Origin: Calendula officinalis
Taxonomy: Eukaryota > Streptophyta > Magnoliopsida > Asterales > Asteraceae
NCBI GenBank assembly: GCA_963853835.1
Contig: OY970821.1
Span: 51,848,646 to 51,912,645 of the forward strand
Length of the DNA stretch: 64,000 bases
Reading direction: 5' to 3'
The notes beneath the pieces were generated by a model. The model was given only the letters and a program-made list of their open reading frames with translations. It was not told the origin of the DNA and did no database searches. This document shows, one piece after another, positions 1 through 12,020 of this stretch. Both the position numbers and the translations under genes were made by a program. The first letter of the stretch is position 1. Each line of letters starts with the position of its first letter.

Positions 1-1
1 T

Positions 2-432
2 CCACCATTTGAATTTTTATTTAATACTACTACTTTTGAAAAATATAATGCAAATGAATCAACCTCTACACCTATTATAATATCTGATACTGAAGTTGCA
101 GGAACAGATGATTCATGTACTGAAGAACCAAAAGAGCCTGTTAAAGTTGTTATTTTAAAACATGATAATCAAAAATCAACTTCAACAAGATCTTCAAGTG
201 GCAAAATCAAGAAGTCTAAAAAAAATAAGACTTCTTTGCCAAATAAAAAGAAAAATCCAGATCCATCTCCTCCAAAAACTGTTAAAAATAATGATAGACC
301 ATCTATTAAAAATGACAAAAATAGTATTTTAAAATCAATTGGTGACCAGATTAAATTTTTAAGTCAAAAGTTTGCTAAACTAACTCATAGTGATCAACCA
401 AGAGAAAAACAGTTTTCTAAAATTCCTTATGA
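2..432 (+). pseudogene. gag C-terminal fragment, copy A
   Basis: The frame starting at base 2 matches the lysine- and serine-rich C-terminal part of Gag in copies B and C, ending in KIPYEN. The next segment in the other copies (second CCHC zinc knuckle, gag stop, pol start with protease) is missing here. About 540 bases relative to copy B (roughly 23490-24027) are deleted, and the frame runs straight into the pol sequence at RKTAGIIY. The deletion removes the DSG protease site and the predicted splice acceptor, so this copy cannot make normal Gag or Gag-Pol. Confidence 0.85.
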
Positions 433-3400
433 AAACAGGAAGACTGCAGGGATCATCTATAATGAAAAAGGACAACCAGTTCTTATTGCTCAAAGAGAGA
501 AGGATGTGTATGTGGTCAACCTGTCTGAACTAGACCCCACCATACGTGTATGCCTGCTTTCTAAAGTCAATACAGAACTGAACTGGATGTGGCACACGAA
601 ACTCTCTCACATCAACTTCAGAAACATCAATGAACTCAGTATGAAGAAGTTGGTGAGAGGGTTGCCCACAATGACTTATTTATAAGATAAGTTGCGTACA
701 ACATGTGAAATGGGCAAGCAGAAGAAGAGTTCATTTAAGTCAAAAGTCAATCACTCGATTAGTGAACCTCTTACAAGGATACACATGTATCTTTTTCGCC
801 CCATCAGTACACCATCTCTGGCCAAAAAGATCTATACACTGGTATTGGTTGATGAATACTCAAGATACACTTGGGTCATCTTCCTTAAGACCAAATCAGA
901 TGCTACCACAGAAATCATTGCCTTTATAAAAAGAGAAGAACTTCAGAAGGGCAACAAGGTCAAGCAACTAAGAAGTGACCATGGTACTGAGTTCAAGAAC
1001 TCAGTACTGGCAGATTTATGTGAAGACAAAGGAATCGTACAAAATTTCTCTGCAGCCTACACACCACAAAAAAATGGTGTTTTAGAAAGGAAGAATAGAA
1101 CACTGACTGAAGCTACAAGAAATTTATTATGTCATGCTGGACTGGCACTGAGCTTCTGGGTTGAAGCTGTAAACTGTGCAAACTTCACACAAAACAGAGC
1201 CACTATAGTCCAGAGACTCCGCAAGACTCCTTATGAGTTATATCATGGCAGAATTCCTAATGTGGAATACTTCCACATCTTTGGGAGCAAATGCTTTGTA
1301 CTCAGTACTAAGAAAAATCTCAATAAGTTTGCTCCCAAAGCAAATGAAGGCGTTTTTATGGGCTACTCACCACACTCCAAGGCCTTCAGAGTGTATGTAA
1401 TATCAACTTAGGTGATTGAAGAATCCATCCATGTTACTTTTGATGAAAATTCGGATGAGCATTCTACTTCAGCAAACGAGGACATAAGTGGTATTGAAAC
1501 CTTATGCAATCCAGAAAGCTCCAATGATGAACAGCCCAAGACTCACCCATATCAGGTTTCACATGATATGAGTGATGATGATCAAGATTTAGCTCAGTAT
1601 GGGAAAACTGCAACAGATACTGAGGTTCCCAACACTGAGAACCTAAATACTGAGTTCTCTAATCTTGATCTCAACAATTCCACTTATGAAGAGGGTGAAA
1701 CATCTAACACTTTTCAAGAATCCACCACAAATCTGCAAAATGAAGAAAACCAGCAATCTGAATTGTTCCATACTGAACAAAACACAATTCAGTATCAGAC
1801 AGACAACTCGTCAGCTCAACAAGATGTTGTTGACTTTGCTTCAAATGATGTCTTAGGGAACAACCTAAGGGACCACAGAGACCATCCTCATTCGAATATC
1901 ATTGGTCCTATTGAACAAGGTGTCCAAACCAGAAGAAGATTATCTTTTGAACCCCAAGCAACTGCTAACTTTTGTTTCTTTTCAAGCTTTTTGTCTACCA
2001 TGGAACCAAAGAAAGCTTATTAAGCTTTATTAGATGAAGACTGGGTAGAAGCTATGCAAGAAGAGCTCACAGAGTTTGAAAGAAACAAAGTTTGGAACTT
2101 AGTACGACCCCCTTCTGGCAAAACTATTATTGGTACTAAGTGGGTGTTCAGAAACAAGATGGATGAATTTGGAGTTGTAATCTGGAACAAGGCAAGAATG
2201 GTTGCTCAGGGTTACAGGAAAGAGGAAGGAATTGACTATGAAGAAATATTTGCACCAGTTACAAGAATTGAAACAATTAGACTGTATCTTGGATATGCAG
2301 CTTTCAAGAACTTCAAAGTCTATCAAATGGATATCAAGAGTGCCTTCCTCAATGGAAAACTATAAGAGGAAGTTTATGTTAAACAACCTCCAGGTTTTGT
2401 TGATCCTAAATTTCTTAATTATGTTTTAAGCTTGATAAAGCTTTGTATGGGCTCAAACAAGCTCCCAGAGCCTGGTATGATACCCTGTCTGAGTACTTAA
2501 TTGAAAATAAATTTACAAGAGGTAAAATAGGTAATACATTATTTTCAAAAAGAATAGGGTCTGACATTTTACTCATTCAAATATATGTAGATGATATTAT
2601 CTTTGGCTCCACTGACAAATCAATGTGTGATTGGTTTGCTAAGATAATGTCAGCTCATTATCAGATGAGTATGATGGGAGAACAAACTTATTTTCTAGGT
2701 TTACAAGTTGATCAAAAGCCTGATGGCACTCTTATAAACCAAAGTAAGTATGTGCATGACATCCTGAAGAAATACAAATTTGAAAATTTATCTTCTATGC
2801 ACACCCCTATGAGTACACAGGATAAAATAAGTAAGGATGAGACTGGTAAGCCAGTATGTCAATCCACATACCGAGGTATGATTGGTTCGTTACTTTACTT
2901 AACAGCTAGCATGCCTGATATTATGTTTGAAACATGTTCGTGTACTCGGTATCAGGCTGATCCCAAGGAATCTCATATGAAAGCTGTTAAGAGAATTTTT
3001 AGATATCTTTCAGGTACTCCTAACATGGGTCTTTGGTATCCCAAAGACTCAGACTTTGACCTTGAAGGGTATACAGATGCAGATTATGCAGGTTGCAGGC
3101 TGGACAAGAAAAGTACAAGTAGAGGATGTCAATTCATCGGTGGAAGATTGGTTGGTTGGTCATCCAAGAAGCAAAATTCAATAGCAACTTCCACGGCAGA
3201 AGCAGGACATGTTGCTGCAGGAAGTTGTTGTGCTCAACTCTTATGGATGCAGTACCAACTCATGGATTATGAGTTCGATTTTCACAAGACACCTACTCAT
3301 TGTGATAACAAGAGTGCTATTGCTATCACTGAGAACCCAGTCCATCATTCAAGGGCAAAGCACATTGATATCAGACACCACTTTATTCGAGATAATGTGG

Positions 3401-3524
3401 AAAATGGTAAGGTTGAAGTAGATTATGTTCCTACGAGGACCAATTGGCTGATGTGTTTACTAAACCTCTCTCAGAAGAAAGGTTTATGTATCTACTAGGG
3501 CAATTGGGTATGCTGAATCCTTAA
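433..3524 (+). pseudogene. pol remnant (integrase, reverse transcriptase, RNase H), copy A
   Basis: Visible domains in order are: the integrase zinc-binding HHCC region (start of SHINFRN at about 607), the integrase core with RSDHGTEF and the later glutamate in LERKNRTL, the reverse transcriptase with VYQMDIKSAFLNGKL and the catalytic IYVDDIIFGS box, and RNase H with DADYAG and DNKSAIA. Protease is deleted. In-frame stops occur at 683-685, 1409-1411, 2021-2023 and 2363-2365. Frameshifts lie near 2430 and near 3440. The ancestral stop (after GMLNP) is at 3522-3524. Inactive. The family assignment is firm; the lineage rests on motif similarity recalled from SIRE-type elements. Confidence 0.92.
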
Positions 3525-3740
3525 TTCTTTCCAAAATTTTTTGATATTGTCCGCTCAGTATTGGGTCCAATATTGACCAGGATAATATACTTCGTCTGGT
3601 TTATCAAATTTAAATAATTTTTATTTTTCATTAATTTATAGATTAAATTAAATGTTTTTATACTTTTAAAAAAAATAATATAATTTTTTTTACCCAGTAT
3701 TGGGAATCCTGGAGTGTGAACACTGTTTCTAATCCTCATA

Positions 3741-3975
3741 CTCCCCAACGGTAACTTTCCTTAATAGAAAAGTTACCGTTGGAACAGGATAACGATGTCA
3801 TTTCAGGCGTTTTTACTTCCCAATACCGTGATTATTGCTATCTTAATATAAATAACCGTTCTTTCTTATTTAAAATCTTTTTAACAGTTATTCATTCTTT
3901 CTTCTTCTAATTCTCTCTGTGATTAAAGATTGTACTCTACTCTTGCAAACAAATTTTTGATCGTAATCACAGATA
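3741..3975 (+). promoter_or_regulatory. putative internal promoter of the envelope-like gene, copy A
   Basis: An inverted repeat (arms 3745-3759 and 3767-3782, core AACGGTAACTTT) is followed by a TATA box, TATAAATA, at 3847-3854. The ATG of the envelope-like gene is at 3976, about 122 nt after the TATA. Hairpin, TATA and spacing recur in copies B and C. Nothing between the pol stop and the ATG is coding; 3525-3740 is an AT-rich spacer with CAGTATTGG motifs. Promoter activity is inferred. Confidence 0.55.
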
Positions 3976-5383
3976 ATGGCGAACTATCGTTTTATCGCAC
4001 CAGAGGCTGCACCAGCGACGCAATTTCGAAACGATGAAGTGCCCAAGTTTGCGAGGAACAACATCACTGCAAACTTAAATATTCCTCAAACTTGGGCTTG
4101 CCCTGAATTTACACACATCGTCACGTACATGAAGAACAGTCCGATTGCTCGAGCTCTGGAACTCTCTCGTCAGGCTATATATCTAGAAATGTTGAGTTAA
4201 TTCTGGTACTGTGCACAACTCGACTCTCTAGATATGATCACGGGCTGGGTCACTCATGATCAAAGACGAGTCTTTGTGTCCACTGCTATAATACGGGAAA
4301 CACTACGTCTTCCTGCTCATGCTCAGTATGAACCGTTTGTTGATAGAGCAGAAGCCAGATCCGTGTTGCCCTTTATTGGTCGCCAAGGTACCACTGGCAT
4401 AATAAAAAGGAATGAATTTGGTCCAATGCGGGGTGTTTTTACTTCAACAATCATTCAGTGTATGACCTACAAATCTAGAGCCTTGGATCAAATCAATGAT
4501 TTTGGGATGCGGATGGTTCATGCAATGTACTACTATAGAGATATCGATTATGCTAGGCTGATATTCAATGAACTAGCCACTCTGGTTCGGGCTCAAACCA
4601 GAGAAATCAATGTTCCATTCTGCAGATTTCTATCTCTCATCTTCCATAATTCTATGGCTGCAAGTACTTAAGATGAATTCAACAGTCCCAGAGTTGATCT
4701 TCCTCCTCTCAATAAGAAGATCTATTTTAACAGACCAAGGGAAGGAGAACCCTTGTTGAGTCCATCCATGTGGGCTATTGTACAGGCTCATATCAATGAT
4801 GATGCTGAAGATGATACTGATGATGAAGAAGATGATGATGAAGATGATTCTGATACTGAATCCAATGCAGGCAGTGATGATGATGATGATAATAACAATG
4901 GTGGAAATGATGGTCAAGATGTTGAAATGGTGGATGCTCAACCACAACCACAACCACATATTCCACAACCAGAACAGGATGCTGATGCTCCTCATACTTT
5001 ATCAGACACTGATACTGAGTCACTTAAGCAACGCCTCGTTTTAAGAAGAAGAAGACGGAGTTTGACTCCAGTAATTATGGGAGCTCTTTCATCAGATTCC
5101 ATGCAGCACAAACATGCTCCAACACTAACTCCATCACTTGAGGAGCAGAATCTGATTGCTGCAACTGCTGACCTTCCTGGTCCAGAACCAGAACAAATTG
5201 CTCAACCAATTGAGGAACCTCATGTTCCTCTTGATGTGGAGATATCATATGAGCAACACACTATGGAAGGAGCTCGGGATAGAGGCCATGAAGGTCCTGA
5301 GGGTGCTGGAGGTTCAAATCAATACACAGATGATCCAGCACTGAGCTCTGCAGATGGAAGAAGGGAATCTGACAAAGTCACTG
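3976..5383 (+). pseudogene. envelope-like gene exon 1, copy A (two stops)
   Basis: The product is a third-ORF protein of the kind called envelope-like in Sireviruses; its function is unknown. About 230 N-terminal residues form a conserved, probably globular region (FRNDEVPKFARNN, then GWVTHDQRRVFVST, then FGPMRGVF), followed by a strongly acidic Asp-rich stretch. I see a vague resemblance to the Transposase_32-type plant transposon domain but cannot confirm it. Stops at 4198-4200 and 4669-4671 break one continuous frame. The exon is taken to end before GT at 5384; the donor here is CTG/GTATGA, weaker than the CAG/GTATGA of copies B and C. Confidence 0.75.
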
Positions 5384-6070
5384 GTATGAATTTCTATAAA
5401 ACCTTAAAACTTCTATATATATATAAATTTTTCCCCAAATAGAGACTAAGTATTGGACAATACCAACTCAATACTGACCAATGTCTCAACCGAACTTTCA
5501 AATACACACTCTTATGGCCAACCTAGTTAGCCCACTGCTACTATGCAAAATTCATACACTAAGCACTCAATTGATCACTGTCAGTCTACAGTTATCTCAA
5601 CATTTAGAGAGACAATGGTGCTTGATGTCACACTGACACCCACTGGTGCTGCTTTTATCATGTCCAACTTATTTTGAGTTGGATCACATGATTTAGGAAG
5701 TGATCACAAACCCTTAAGCCACAATAGCCAAAATTCTACTATGGGGTTTAAGCCACATTTCTGTTATCACTCTAATACCGAGTGCTAAAAATTTAAAATC
5801 AAAGAAGCATATCCCAGGCTTCACTTCCTAAACCTAAAACCTTTTCAGAAAATGTGACCTATCCTACACTGAGCTACTAAAAATTCACACTCACATTTCA
5901 CTGAAAGTTTCTTACACATGCTTTGCACAAGTTCACAATATTTCATCATAAACCAGATGAAATACAGACTTCAAAAATTCTGTTCAAATGATTATAGAGT
6001 TAATCAACACCACAATTCTATTTGATATACCACCCTATACTAACCAGTTTCTATTTTTTTGTTTCTTTAG
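5384..6070 (+). other. predicted intron in envelope-like gene, copy A
   Basis: This 687-bp stretch runs from GTATGAAT to a long T-rich tract ending TTTCTTTAG. It is AT-rich with a short TA microsatellite at about 5412-5425. Exon 1 ends one base into a codon and exon 2 supplies the other two bases, so the frame is kept. The same boundaries are present in copies B (694 bp) and C (686 bp). Confidence 0.65.
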
Positions 6071-8001
6071 CAGCATCTGTGCAGGGTAATCTAGCAGTAC
6101 ATGCTCCAGAAGAACAAGTGTCTCTGCATACAATCATGCAGCAAATCCTGGCCATGCAGAACACAAAGAACACAATTCTGGCCAGGATGGACATAATGAG
6201 TAGAGAAATTGACATGAGTAGTGAAATTGACATGAGTAGTGAAATTGACTCACTAAAACAGTCAGTTGTTCTACTCCAACGACAACAACAACCTCCTTTG
6301 ACCCCACAATCTCAACATAGTGGAGACAATACAGATCAAGGTGGAGATGATACTGAGCCTAGGAAATCACCCTCCAATGCAGATCCTGGGGGTGATACTG
6401 ATGCTGCTACTGAGCCTATGTCATCTCGTACAAATGATGATCAAAAAGGAGACATAGGTGGTGATACTGAACCTCTTCCCTCCTCATCCAATGATAACAA
6501 TAAGGGGGAGAAGAGACAAAGAGAAGATGAGGTTGATCAACCTGAGCCATCTGCTTTGTGGGTAGAAAAGAAGAAAACTTAATGAAGATCAACCTCCACA
6601 ACAACAACCATCACATCAAATTACTCATACTGAACCACTTGGGTTTCAGTACGAAAGAAGAAGACAAAGAGGAAGGTCATTACTGGAAAAACTTGAAGAA
6701 CATCAGTCTGAGCCATCTGCTCAGGGGGACACTGATACTGATCCTGACCACCCTCAGGAGATTCACACTGAGCCAGCTCAGGAAGTGAATAACTTGCAGA
6801 TAGTGGTTTACAGGCCTTTTATATGGCCTATTGCTGATGATGAGGATGAAGAACCAAATCCAGTGCCCATTCAGAATCTCATAAATTATGCACTAGATAT
6901 GGCAGAACAAGAAAGCTCTTTATCATCATCCTTAGATGATGAAGAGCCAGAAGAATCTCAAGACTATCTGGTTACCAGAAGAAGAAGACCACCCACAAGA
7001 AGAATGAAAAATGTGGTTCTTATTTCTTCTGAATCAAGTGAGGAACCTGCCCTTTTGATCACCAGACCAAGAACACCTGTCCATACTGTGGACAGTGATG
7101 ATGAGCAGGTTCCAAGAAAGTCTTATCAACAACTCGTCAAAGAACAAGAGAAATTCTTATATGAACCAGAGTTAGGGGTTAAAGAAGAACCAGATACTGA
7201 CCCAGATATTGATACTCCTGGCCCTTCTCACAGAATTACAAGAAAATGTCCATACCATATTCAACATTACTGGAATATGGCTGCAGCAAGGACTCAGTAT
7301 AAGGAGAACAGGAAGGAGCTCTTGAAGAACAAAGCATTTTCAAATGTGAGGAGCATACACTGGTTAATCATTGATGTCAATAAGTTGAAAGTGCAGTCAA
7401 AAGAAGGAAAAATTGTTATCACCTGCACTGGTTTAATCAGTTCTCCCATGAAGATCTTTCTTCATGATATTCAGAACATTGGTCTTCAAGACTGGGTCAA
7501 GATCACAAGACTAATCAAAGAGCTACCAACCAGATAAACTATAGCTCAGATAGTCTTGGATGAAATCTGTGCAGTTTCTGCAGTATGCTATGATAAGGCA
7601 TTCTCCAAGAAGTGGAGTATAGGGCACTCTGTGTGATAACTGAAGCTTACTCAAACAATAGACCAAAGTGCCTTCATACAAACAAGTTCTTTCAGAAGTA
7701 CCCTGTTCCTCCTAACCTTATATTTCAGGATCAGAAGGCTATCATATATCCAACCTCTAGATATATGTATACTGACTCAGAGGATAGGGAGTGCTTTATT
7801 TCTGAAGCAGATCTGCCCAAGGCCCATGTCAGTCATCTGGTTGGACTGAAATGGATGATAACCAAGAAGGAGGACTCTTGGTTCAGAAAGAAGATTGTTG
7901 TTGTGCTCAACAACAGAAAGGATGAACTGAGAAAGAGAGATGAGTTCATCCACATCAAGCAAGAAGTCTTCTATGAGCAGAAATCCATCAACAACAGATG
8001 A
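6071..8001 (+). pseudogene. envelope-like gene exon 2, copy A (frameshifted)
   Basis: The exon begins at CAGCATCTGTG after the acceptor. It opens with a heptad-like, Gln-rich coiled-coil region, then low-complexity acidic, Thr/Glu and Arg-rich segments, then a conserved C-terminal domain (NNLQIVVYRPF, QHYWNMA, GLKWMITKKEDSWFRKK). An 18-bp unit coding DMSSEI is tandemly duplicated at about 6208-6249. Frameshifts lie near 6560 and between 6590 and 6785, a stop at 7535-7537, and another frameshift near 7600. The end matches copies B and C. Inactive. Confidence 0.75.
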
Positions 8002-8111
8002 AGAAGAAGATTCAGTTGTTTAGATGAAGAAGAAGACTATGCGCTCTTCTTATTTATTTTCTCCTTGTTTTGTTTTATGCCTTCTCTTTGTAATATTGTC
8101 TTGTTATCATT

Positions 8112-8125
8112 AGATAGGGGGAGAT
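8112..8125 (+). other. polypurine tract, copy A
   Basis: AGATAGGGGGAGAT lies directly before the TG of the 3' LTR. This is the expected primer site for plus-strand DNA synthesis. It is identical in copies A, B and C. Confidence 0.9.
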
Positions 8126-8620
8126 TGTTAAGGCAAAAAACCTTACCCCATTAGGATCTTAAGATAACAAGACAACCTAGACTGGCTTAAAATAGTTTGT
8201 AGAATAAATTAGCTAAGTCTCGGTGCAATACTGAGTAAGCACTATTGGCCACTCACTATAGGAACTCAGTATTGAAATCCAGTACTGAGTAGAATGACTG
8301 AGTTAAACCTCTCATGTTTAACTGACCAGATCACATCCCTTGATCTCGGTCACTTTCCATATATCAATCCTTCTACTACTCCTTGCCACTTTTGTAAGAT
8401 CTTTATAAAACTATAAATAGAGATCACTTAGCAATGGAGTACTCATCAATTTATACGCTCATTTCATATACTTTGTAATTGTATAGTGGTCTTGTTTTTC
8501 CGCAACAAGCCACACTTAGTGGAATATTACATTTGACTATAATCTTGTGTTCAATACATTATTTTTCTTAAATAACTGAATTCTAACTAACAAGTAAACC
8601 AGGGTTGTTGTTACCTAACA
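8126..8620 (+). repeat. 3' LTR, copy A (495 bp)
   Basis: It starts TGTTAAGGC and ends ACCTAACA, matching the LTRs of copies B and C. It contains several CAGTAT/TACTGAG motifs at about 8220-8300 and a TATA box (CTATAAATAGAG, about 8410) inside an imperfect palindrome with arms GATCTTTAT and ATAGAGATC. It is more diverged than the LTRs of B and C, in line with greater age. Confidence 0.92.
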
Positions 8621-10010
8621 GTACCGGGGGCGAACTCATGAAGGAAGGTCCTCGCATGACCGATACCCCTCGTCCCGACAGGAAGCTTTTTATATTCATG
8701 AAACGCGGAGACCCGCCGAAGGAAAAACAACGAGGAAACGGTATCCTAGAGATCCATACGCATACTGTGAATTTCATAAAATCATGGGACATGCTACCGC
8801 TTCATGTGAAAGCTATAAAAGGGAGAAGGAAACGCAAATCAGAGGAAAGATGGAGACGGCTGTAGTGGAGCCTCCTGCGAAAAACGAAGTAGCCGCATAT
8901 AATGCAGAAATCTTTGCTTTGGAGGAAGAAGTAAAAGCTCCTTTCTTGGGGAAAAGAAGAGGGGGAACAGTAGAGTTTGGCAGGGGGAGCCTGTGTCGGA
9001 AGGTTACGTGGGGACGGAACCTTTAGTTGTTTTCGGAAAATAGCAAAAACAATGGTTCAGCGAATTTACGTTGATTCAAGGAGTTCAACAAACATCATGT
9101 ATAATCATTGCTTCGACAAGTTTTCTGTCGAAATAAAAGTTTTCTTGAAGCCCGCAAAGGCTCCGGTTATCGGATTCTCCTGACAATCTGTATGGCCCAA
9201 AGGAAAGATACATCACCCCCTCATGTTAGCCGACTGGGAGAAGTTTCACAACATGACAATTTTGGTGGAATTCATTGTTTAGAAGCACCTTCCAGGTACA
9301 ACGTTATCCTGGGAAGAACAGGCATGTGGCAGTTCCAGGCCATAGCTTCAACGATTCATGGTTTGCTTAAGTTTCCTTCGGAACACGGAGTTGTCATGGT
9401 CCAGAGCATGCCCATGCCTCCATTGGAATGCAATAGCGTCACTCATCAAGTTAGTTGGACGGAACAAGAAGAGGCTTACATCGTTATTAATCCAGAGCAC
9501 CCTGACGTGATGGTCCGAATTAGGGGAGACCTACCAAAAGGATTGAAAGAAGATCTGGAAGTGTTATTAAAAAAGCATAAGGAAGTTTTTGCGTGGGAGC
9601 CGGAGGATATGACGGGAGTATCTATGGAAGTAGCAGAGCACAGGCTTACGGTAAATCCTTCTTTCCGTCCAATAAAGCTAACAAAACGGGGTATGGCGAC
9701 GGACCGGAACGAAATAGTCAACAAAAAAGTTAAGATTTTAATAGATGCAGGAGTCTTACGGAGCACTCAATACCCAGAATGGATAGCAAACCTTGTTTTA
9801 ATTAAAGAAGGAGATGGGTCCATGCGCATGTGCGTGGATTTCAAAGACCTTAATAAAGCATGCCCTAAAGATAGCTATCCTCTTCCAGAATAGAGCAAAA
9901 GGTGGAATCCTTGGGGGGGGGGGGCGAACCGGTGGAAATCATTCCTGGACGCATACAAAGGGTACCATCAGGTGGCGATAGAGGATGAAGAGAATAACAA
10001 CGTTGCCCAA
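8621..10010 (+). pseudogene. Ty3/gypsy gag-pol fragment, Tat/Ogre-like
   Basis: A gag zinc-knuckle-like piece (YCEFHKIMGHATASC, about 8765-8810) is followed by a retroviral-type protease with a damaged active site (VDSRSSTNIMY, about 9070-9100, where a Gly is expected after Asp-Ser). Then come VILGRTGMW and the first part of a reverse transcriptase (CVDFKDLNKACPKDSYPLP up to 9888). A stop at 9891-9893 and a run of G at about 9912-9923 break the frame, but RT sequence resumes as FLDAYKGYHQVA at about 9940-9975. DLNKACPKDSYPLP is typical of the Tat clade. There is no RNase H or integrase; the fragment is truncated on the right. Confidence 0.85.
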
Positions 10011-10182
10011 GAATTAAAGACAGAGTGCTCTTTACTAGGAGACGCTATTAAAGAGTTTTTTGAAACTATACCTGGGTTACATAAGCTGTTTTTATGAGGT
10101 TGGTTACCTACATGCCCATCTAGAAGGCCACTGTAGCTCGTTTCATTAAGATAAAGGTTACGAACTTGCACAAGTGGGAGTC
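10011..10182 (+). other. unassigned 3' tail of a copia-type element with polypurine tract
   Basis: No product is recognised here. The segment ends CAAGTGGGAG (10171-10180), a polypurine tract form common in plant Ty1/copia elements, directly before a TGTTGGAATTATG LTR start at 10183. The junction with the gypsy fragment is somewhere near 10000. Confidence 0.4.
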
Positions 10183-11285
10183 TGTTGGAATTATGTGCAC
10201 AGTTAGTCAACCTATGATGATACATCCATGCCTACGAAACACTAAAGGGTCACACCGGTGAGTGCATGTAATACGAGCAAGATATGCAATCATACTACGA
10301 AGAGGAATGATTCATAATAGTCATTATGAATCAGTTAAGTATTAAGTTAAGTTTAACTTATTACTGGATTAGTTTAACTAACTAATTAATACATGTATTT
10401 GCACATATACTAGTTAAGTAAATATACAATGTGTTAATTAAAGATTATCCATGATATGATTTAAAGCTATTAAATCATATAGTGATTGAATAATATTATT
10501 GTCTAATTAATTATTAAAGGTGTATAACACAAGTATATATTTCGTGTATGTCTATACCGAAATATATAAGTGTATAATACTAAGGCATTTGATAATTAAG
10601 TGTGACAATAATAACTAGTAAAACTATAAGGGATGGAAGTATAAAAGGAAAAAGTTTAATTAAAGATCTAATATTAATTAAACTAGAGGGTTCTAAGCGC
10701 AACTTATTTAACTATAAATAAGAGGCTTATGGGAACCCTTATTTGATGCTTAACACCCCACGAAAATCATCCCTTCCCCTCCTCCTTGTTTTGGCCGAAC
10801 ATCAACAAGAACACAAGCATTGTGTTTCTTCGTTCTTTGTTCGTTCTTCGTGTTCTTCAAGTCTTGAAGAACAAGTTCATTGCAAGGATCAACTAGAAGG
10901 TCGCTCGATTTCTTCATCATCAGTGGACTATCTAAAGCAAACGATAAGGTATGTTTTTGGGAAACCCTTTTCCCCTCTTCTCCCTCTTGTACGAATTCGA
11001 CCAAGAACCCTAGGGTTCTTGGTGATGGTCGAACGAACCACACAAGCATTGTGTGTGTTCGAGTTTTTCGTACAATGTTTCTTTCTTGTTAATCAAGTTT
11101 GATTGCCAAGTTCTTATAATCCTTTAGGGTTTAAGGATTAAGTTCAATCTCAGTTCCACTTTTAGGGATTGAACCAGCTAGTTGGTTTAACCGGTCAAGA
11201 ACACCATCATGTTCTTACCAGTTTGGTTCGAACCAAGTATACTAGGAGGTTGACCCAAGTGGTCGATCAGTGTTATGAAACCCCT
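10183..11285 (+). repeat. probable solo or truncated copia LTR
   Basis: It begins TGTTGGAATTATG after a polypurine tract and contains a clear TATA box (TATAAATA, 10713-10720). About 1.1 kb of non-coding sequence follows, including a CTAGTTGGTTTAACC type segment. The right end is not defined; sequence of a hAT remnant begins at about 11288. No partner LTR is present in the window. Open frames in it are short and look fortuitous. Confidence 0.45.
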
Positions 11286-11287
11286 TC

Positions 11288-12020
11288 ACACTAGATTCAT
11301 CAACCAATAAAGCAAACACATCCTTTCTAATTTCTTTGCAAATACCCATAATTATTTCTTTTGAGAAACATTCAAGAATTTCTTTTTGAGTCTTTGGGGA
11401 TGTCACTTGATTATTTTGAGGAGCATTATCTAAAGTAACATTCTAAATGGTTTCATTATGATTTCGAATTATAGATATTACATCAATGAAAAGCCCTCTA
11501 GAAAGAGAGCCACTTGACTCATCATGACCAAGAAATGTAATGCGTTCTTCAATAAATGTCTAGTAACATCTACCGAAACACTTAACCGAAGTCTATAGTT
11601 AGCCTTTTCAAGTTCAGTTTGTTTCTTAAATGAAACACCAATAAATTGTTTTTCTTTCATTAAAAAGTCACACTTTTGTCGTGCTTTGTTATGCAAACTA
11701 TCAATATTACTGACATGAATCCTCAATGCTTCTTTTTTAATCCAACTATTAAAACCTTCTGTAACAAATGCATCTCTTCCACCTTGTTGTCCCACCAGGT
11801 CTCCAACCAAATAGCAAAATAAACAATAGGCTTTGTCTTGTTTTATGCTATACTTTAACCAATCGAATTTATTAAACCATTCAGCAACAAAACATCTTGT
11901 TTTCTTACCCATTTTCTTTGTAGGAAATGTATGACCAGTTGGTTGACAAGCTCCTTGAAGCAAATATGCCCTTCTTATTTCATCCACTTGATTTGGATTA
12001 TACGTAGCAATCTATGGTCT
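11288..12020 (-). pseudogene. hAT-type transposase-like remnant (TTF-type zinc finger, DUF4371)
   Basis: Reading leftward, IATYNPNQVDEIRRAYLLQG leads into a TTF-type zinc finger region (GACQPTGHTFP, FNKFDWLKYS, YCLFCYLV), then the start of a DUF4371-like domain (GHDESSGSL, NAPQNNQVTSPKTQKEIL, FALLVDESS). This order is typical of plant proteins annotated as zinc finger MYM-type protein 1-like, which derive from hAT transposons. A frameshift lies near 11525 and a stop in ...NHNETI* near 11445. The catalytic C-terminal part is absent, cut off at the LTR boundary near 11285. Confidence 0.8.

Larger units (their letters stand above)
1..8620 (+). mobile_element. Sirevirus-like Ty1/copia element, copy A (5'-truncated by window)
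   Basis: This is the 3' three quarters of a copia element with the order gag tail, pol, internal promoter region, two-exon envelope-like gene, polypurine tract and 3' LTR. Reverse transcriptase motifs and the extra gene after pol match the Sirevirus (SIRE/Maximus) lineage as I know it. It is the most decayed of three copies: pol and the envelope-like gene carry several stops and frameshifts, and a deletion fuses gag to pol. The 5' LTR lies outside the window, so the target-site duplication cannot be confirmed; the five bases after the 3' LTR (GTACC, 8621-8625) are the expected copy. It is inserted in, or next to, a Ty3/gypsy fragment. Confidence 0.93.

Noticed and set aside
4630..5044. Open frames rich in Met/Ile or His on both strands
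   Set aside because: Shadows of the GAT-rich acidic tract of the envelope-like gene; the same shadows occur at the matching sites of copies B and C.
9912..9923. Run of G as a quadruplex or regulatory site
   Set aside because: A single run in a dead gypsy fragment; more likely slippage or a sequencing problem.
10743..11102. Open frame of about 119 codons on the plus strand and 99 on the minus strand
   Set aside because: Both lie in the same LTR-like region downstream of a TATA box, show no conserved motifs and overlap each other.
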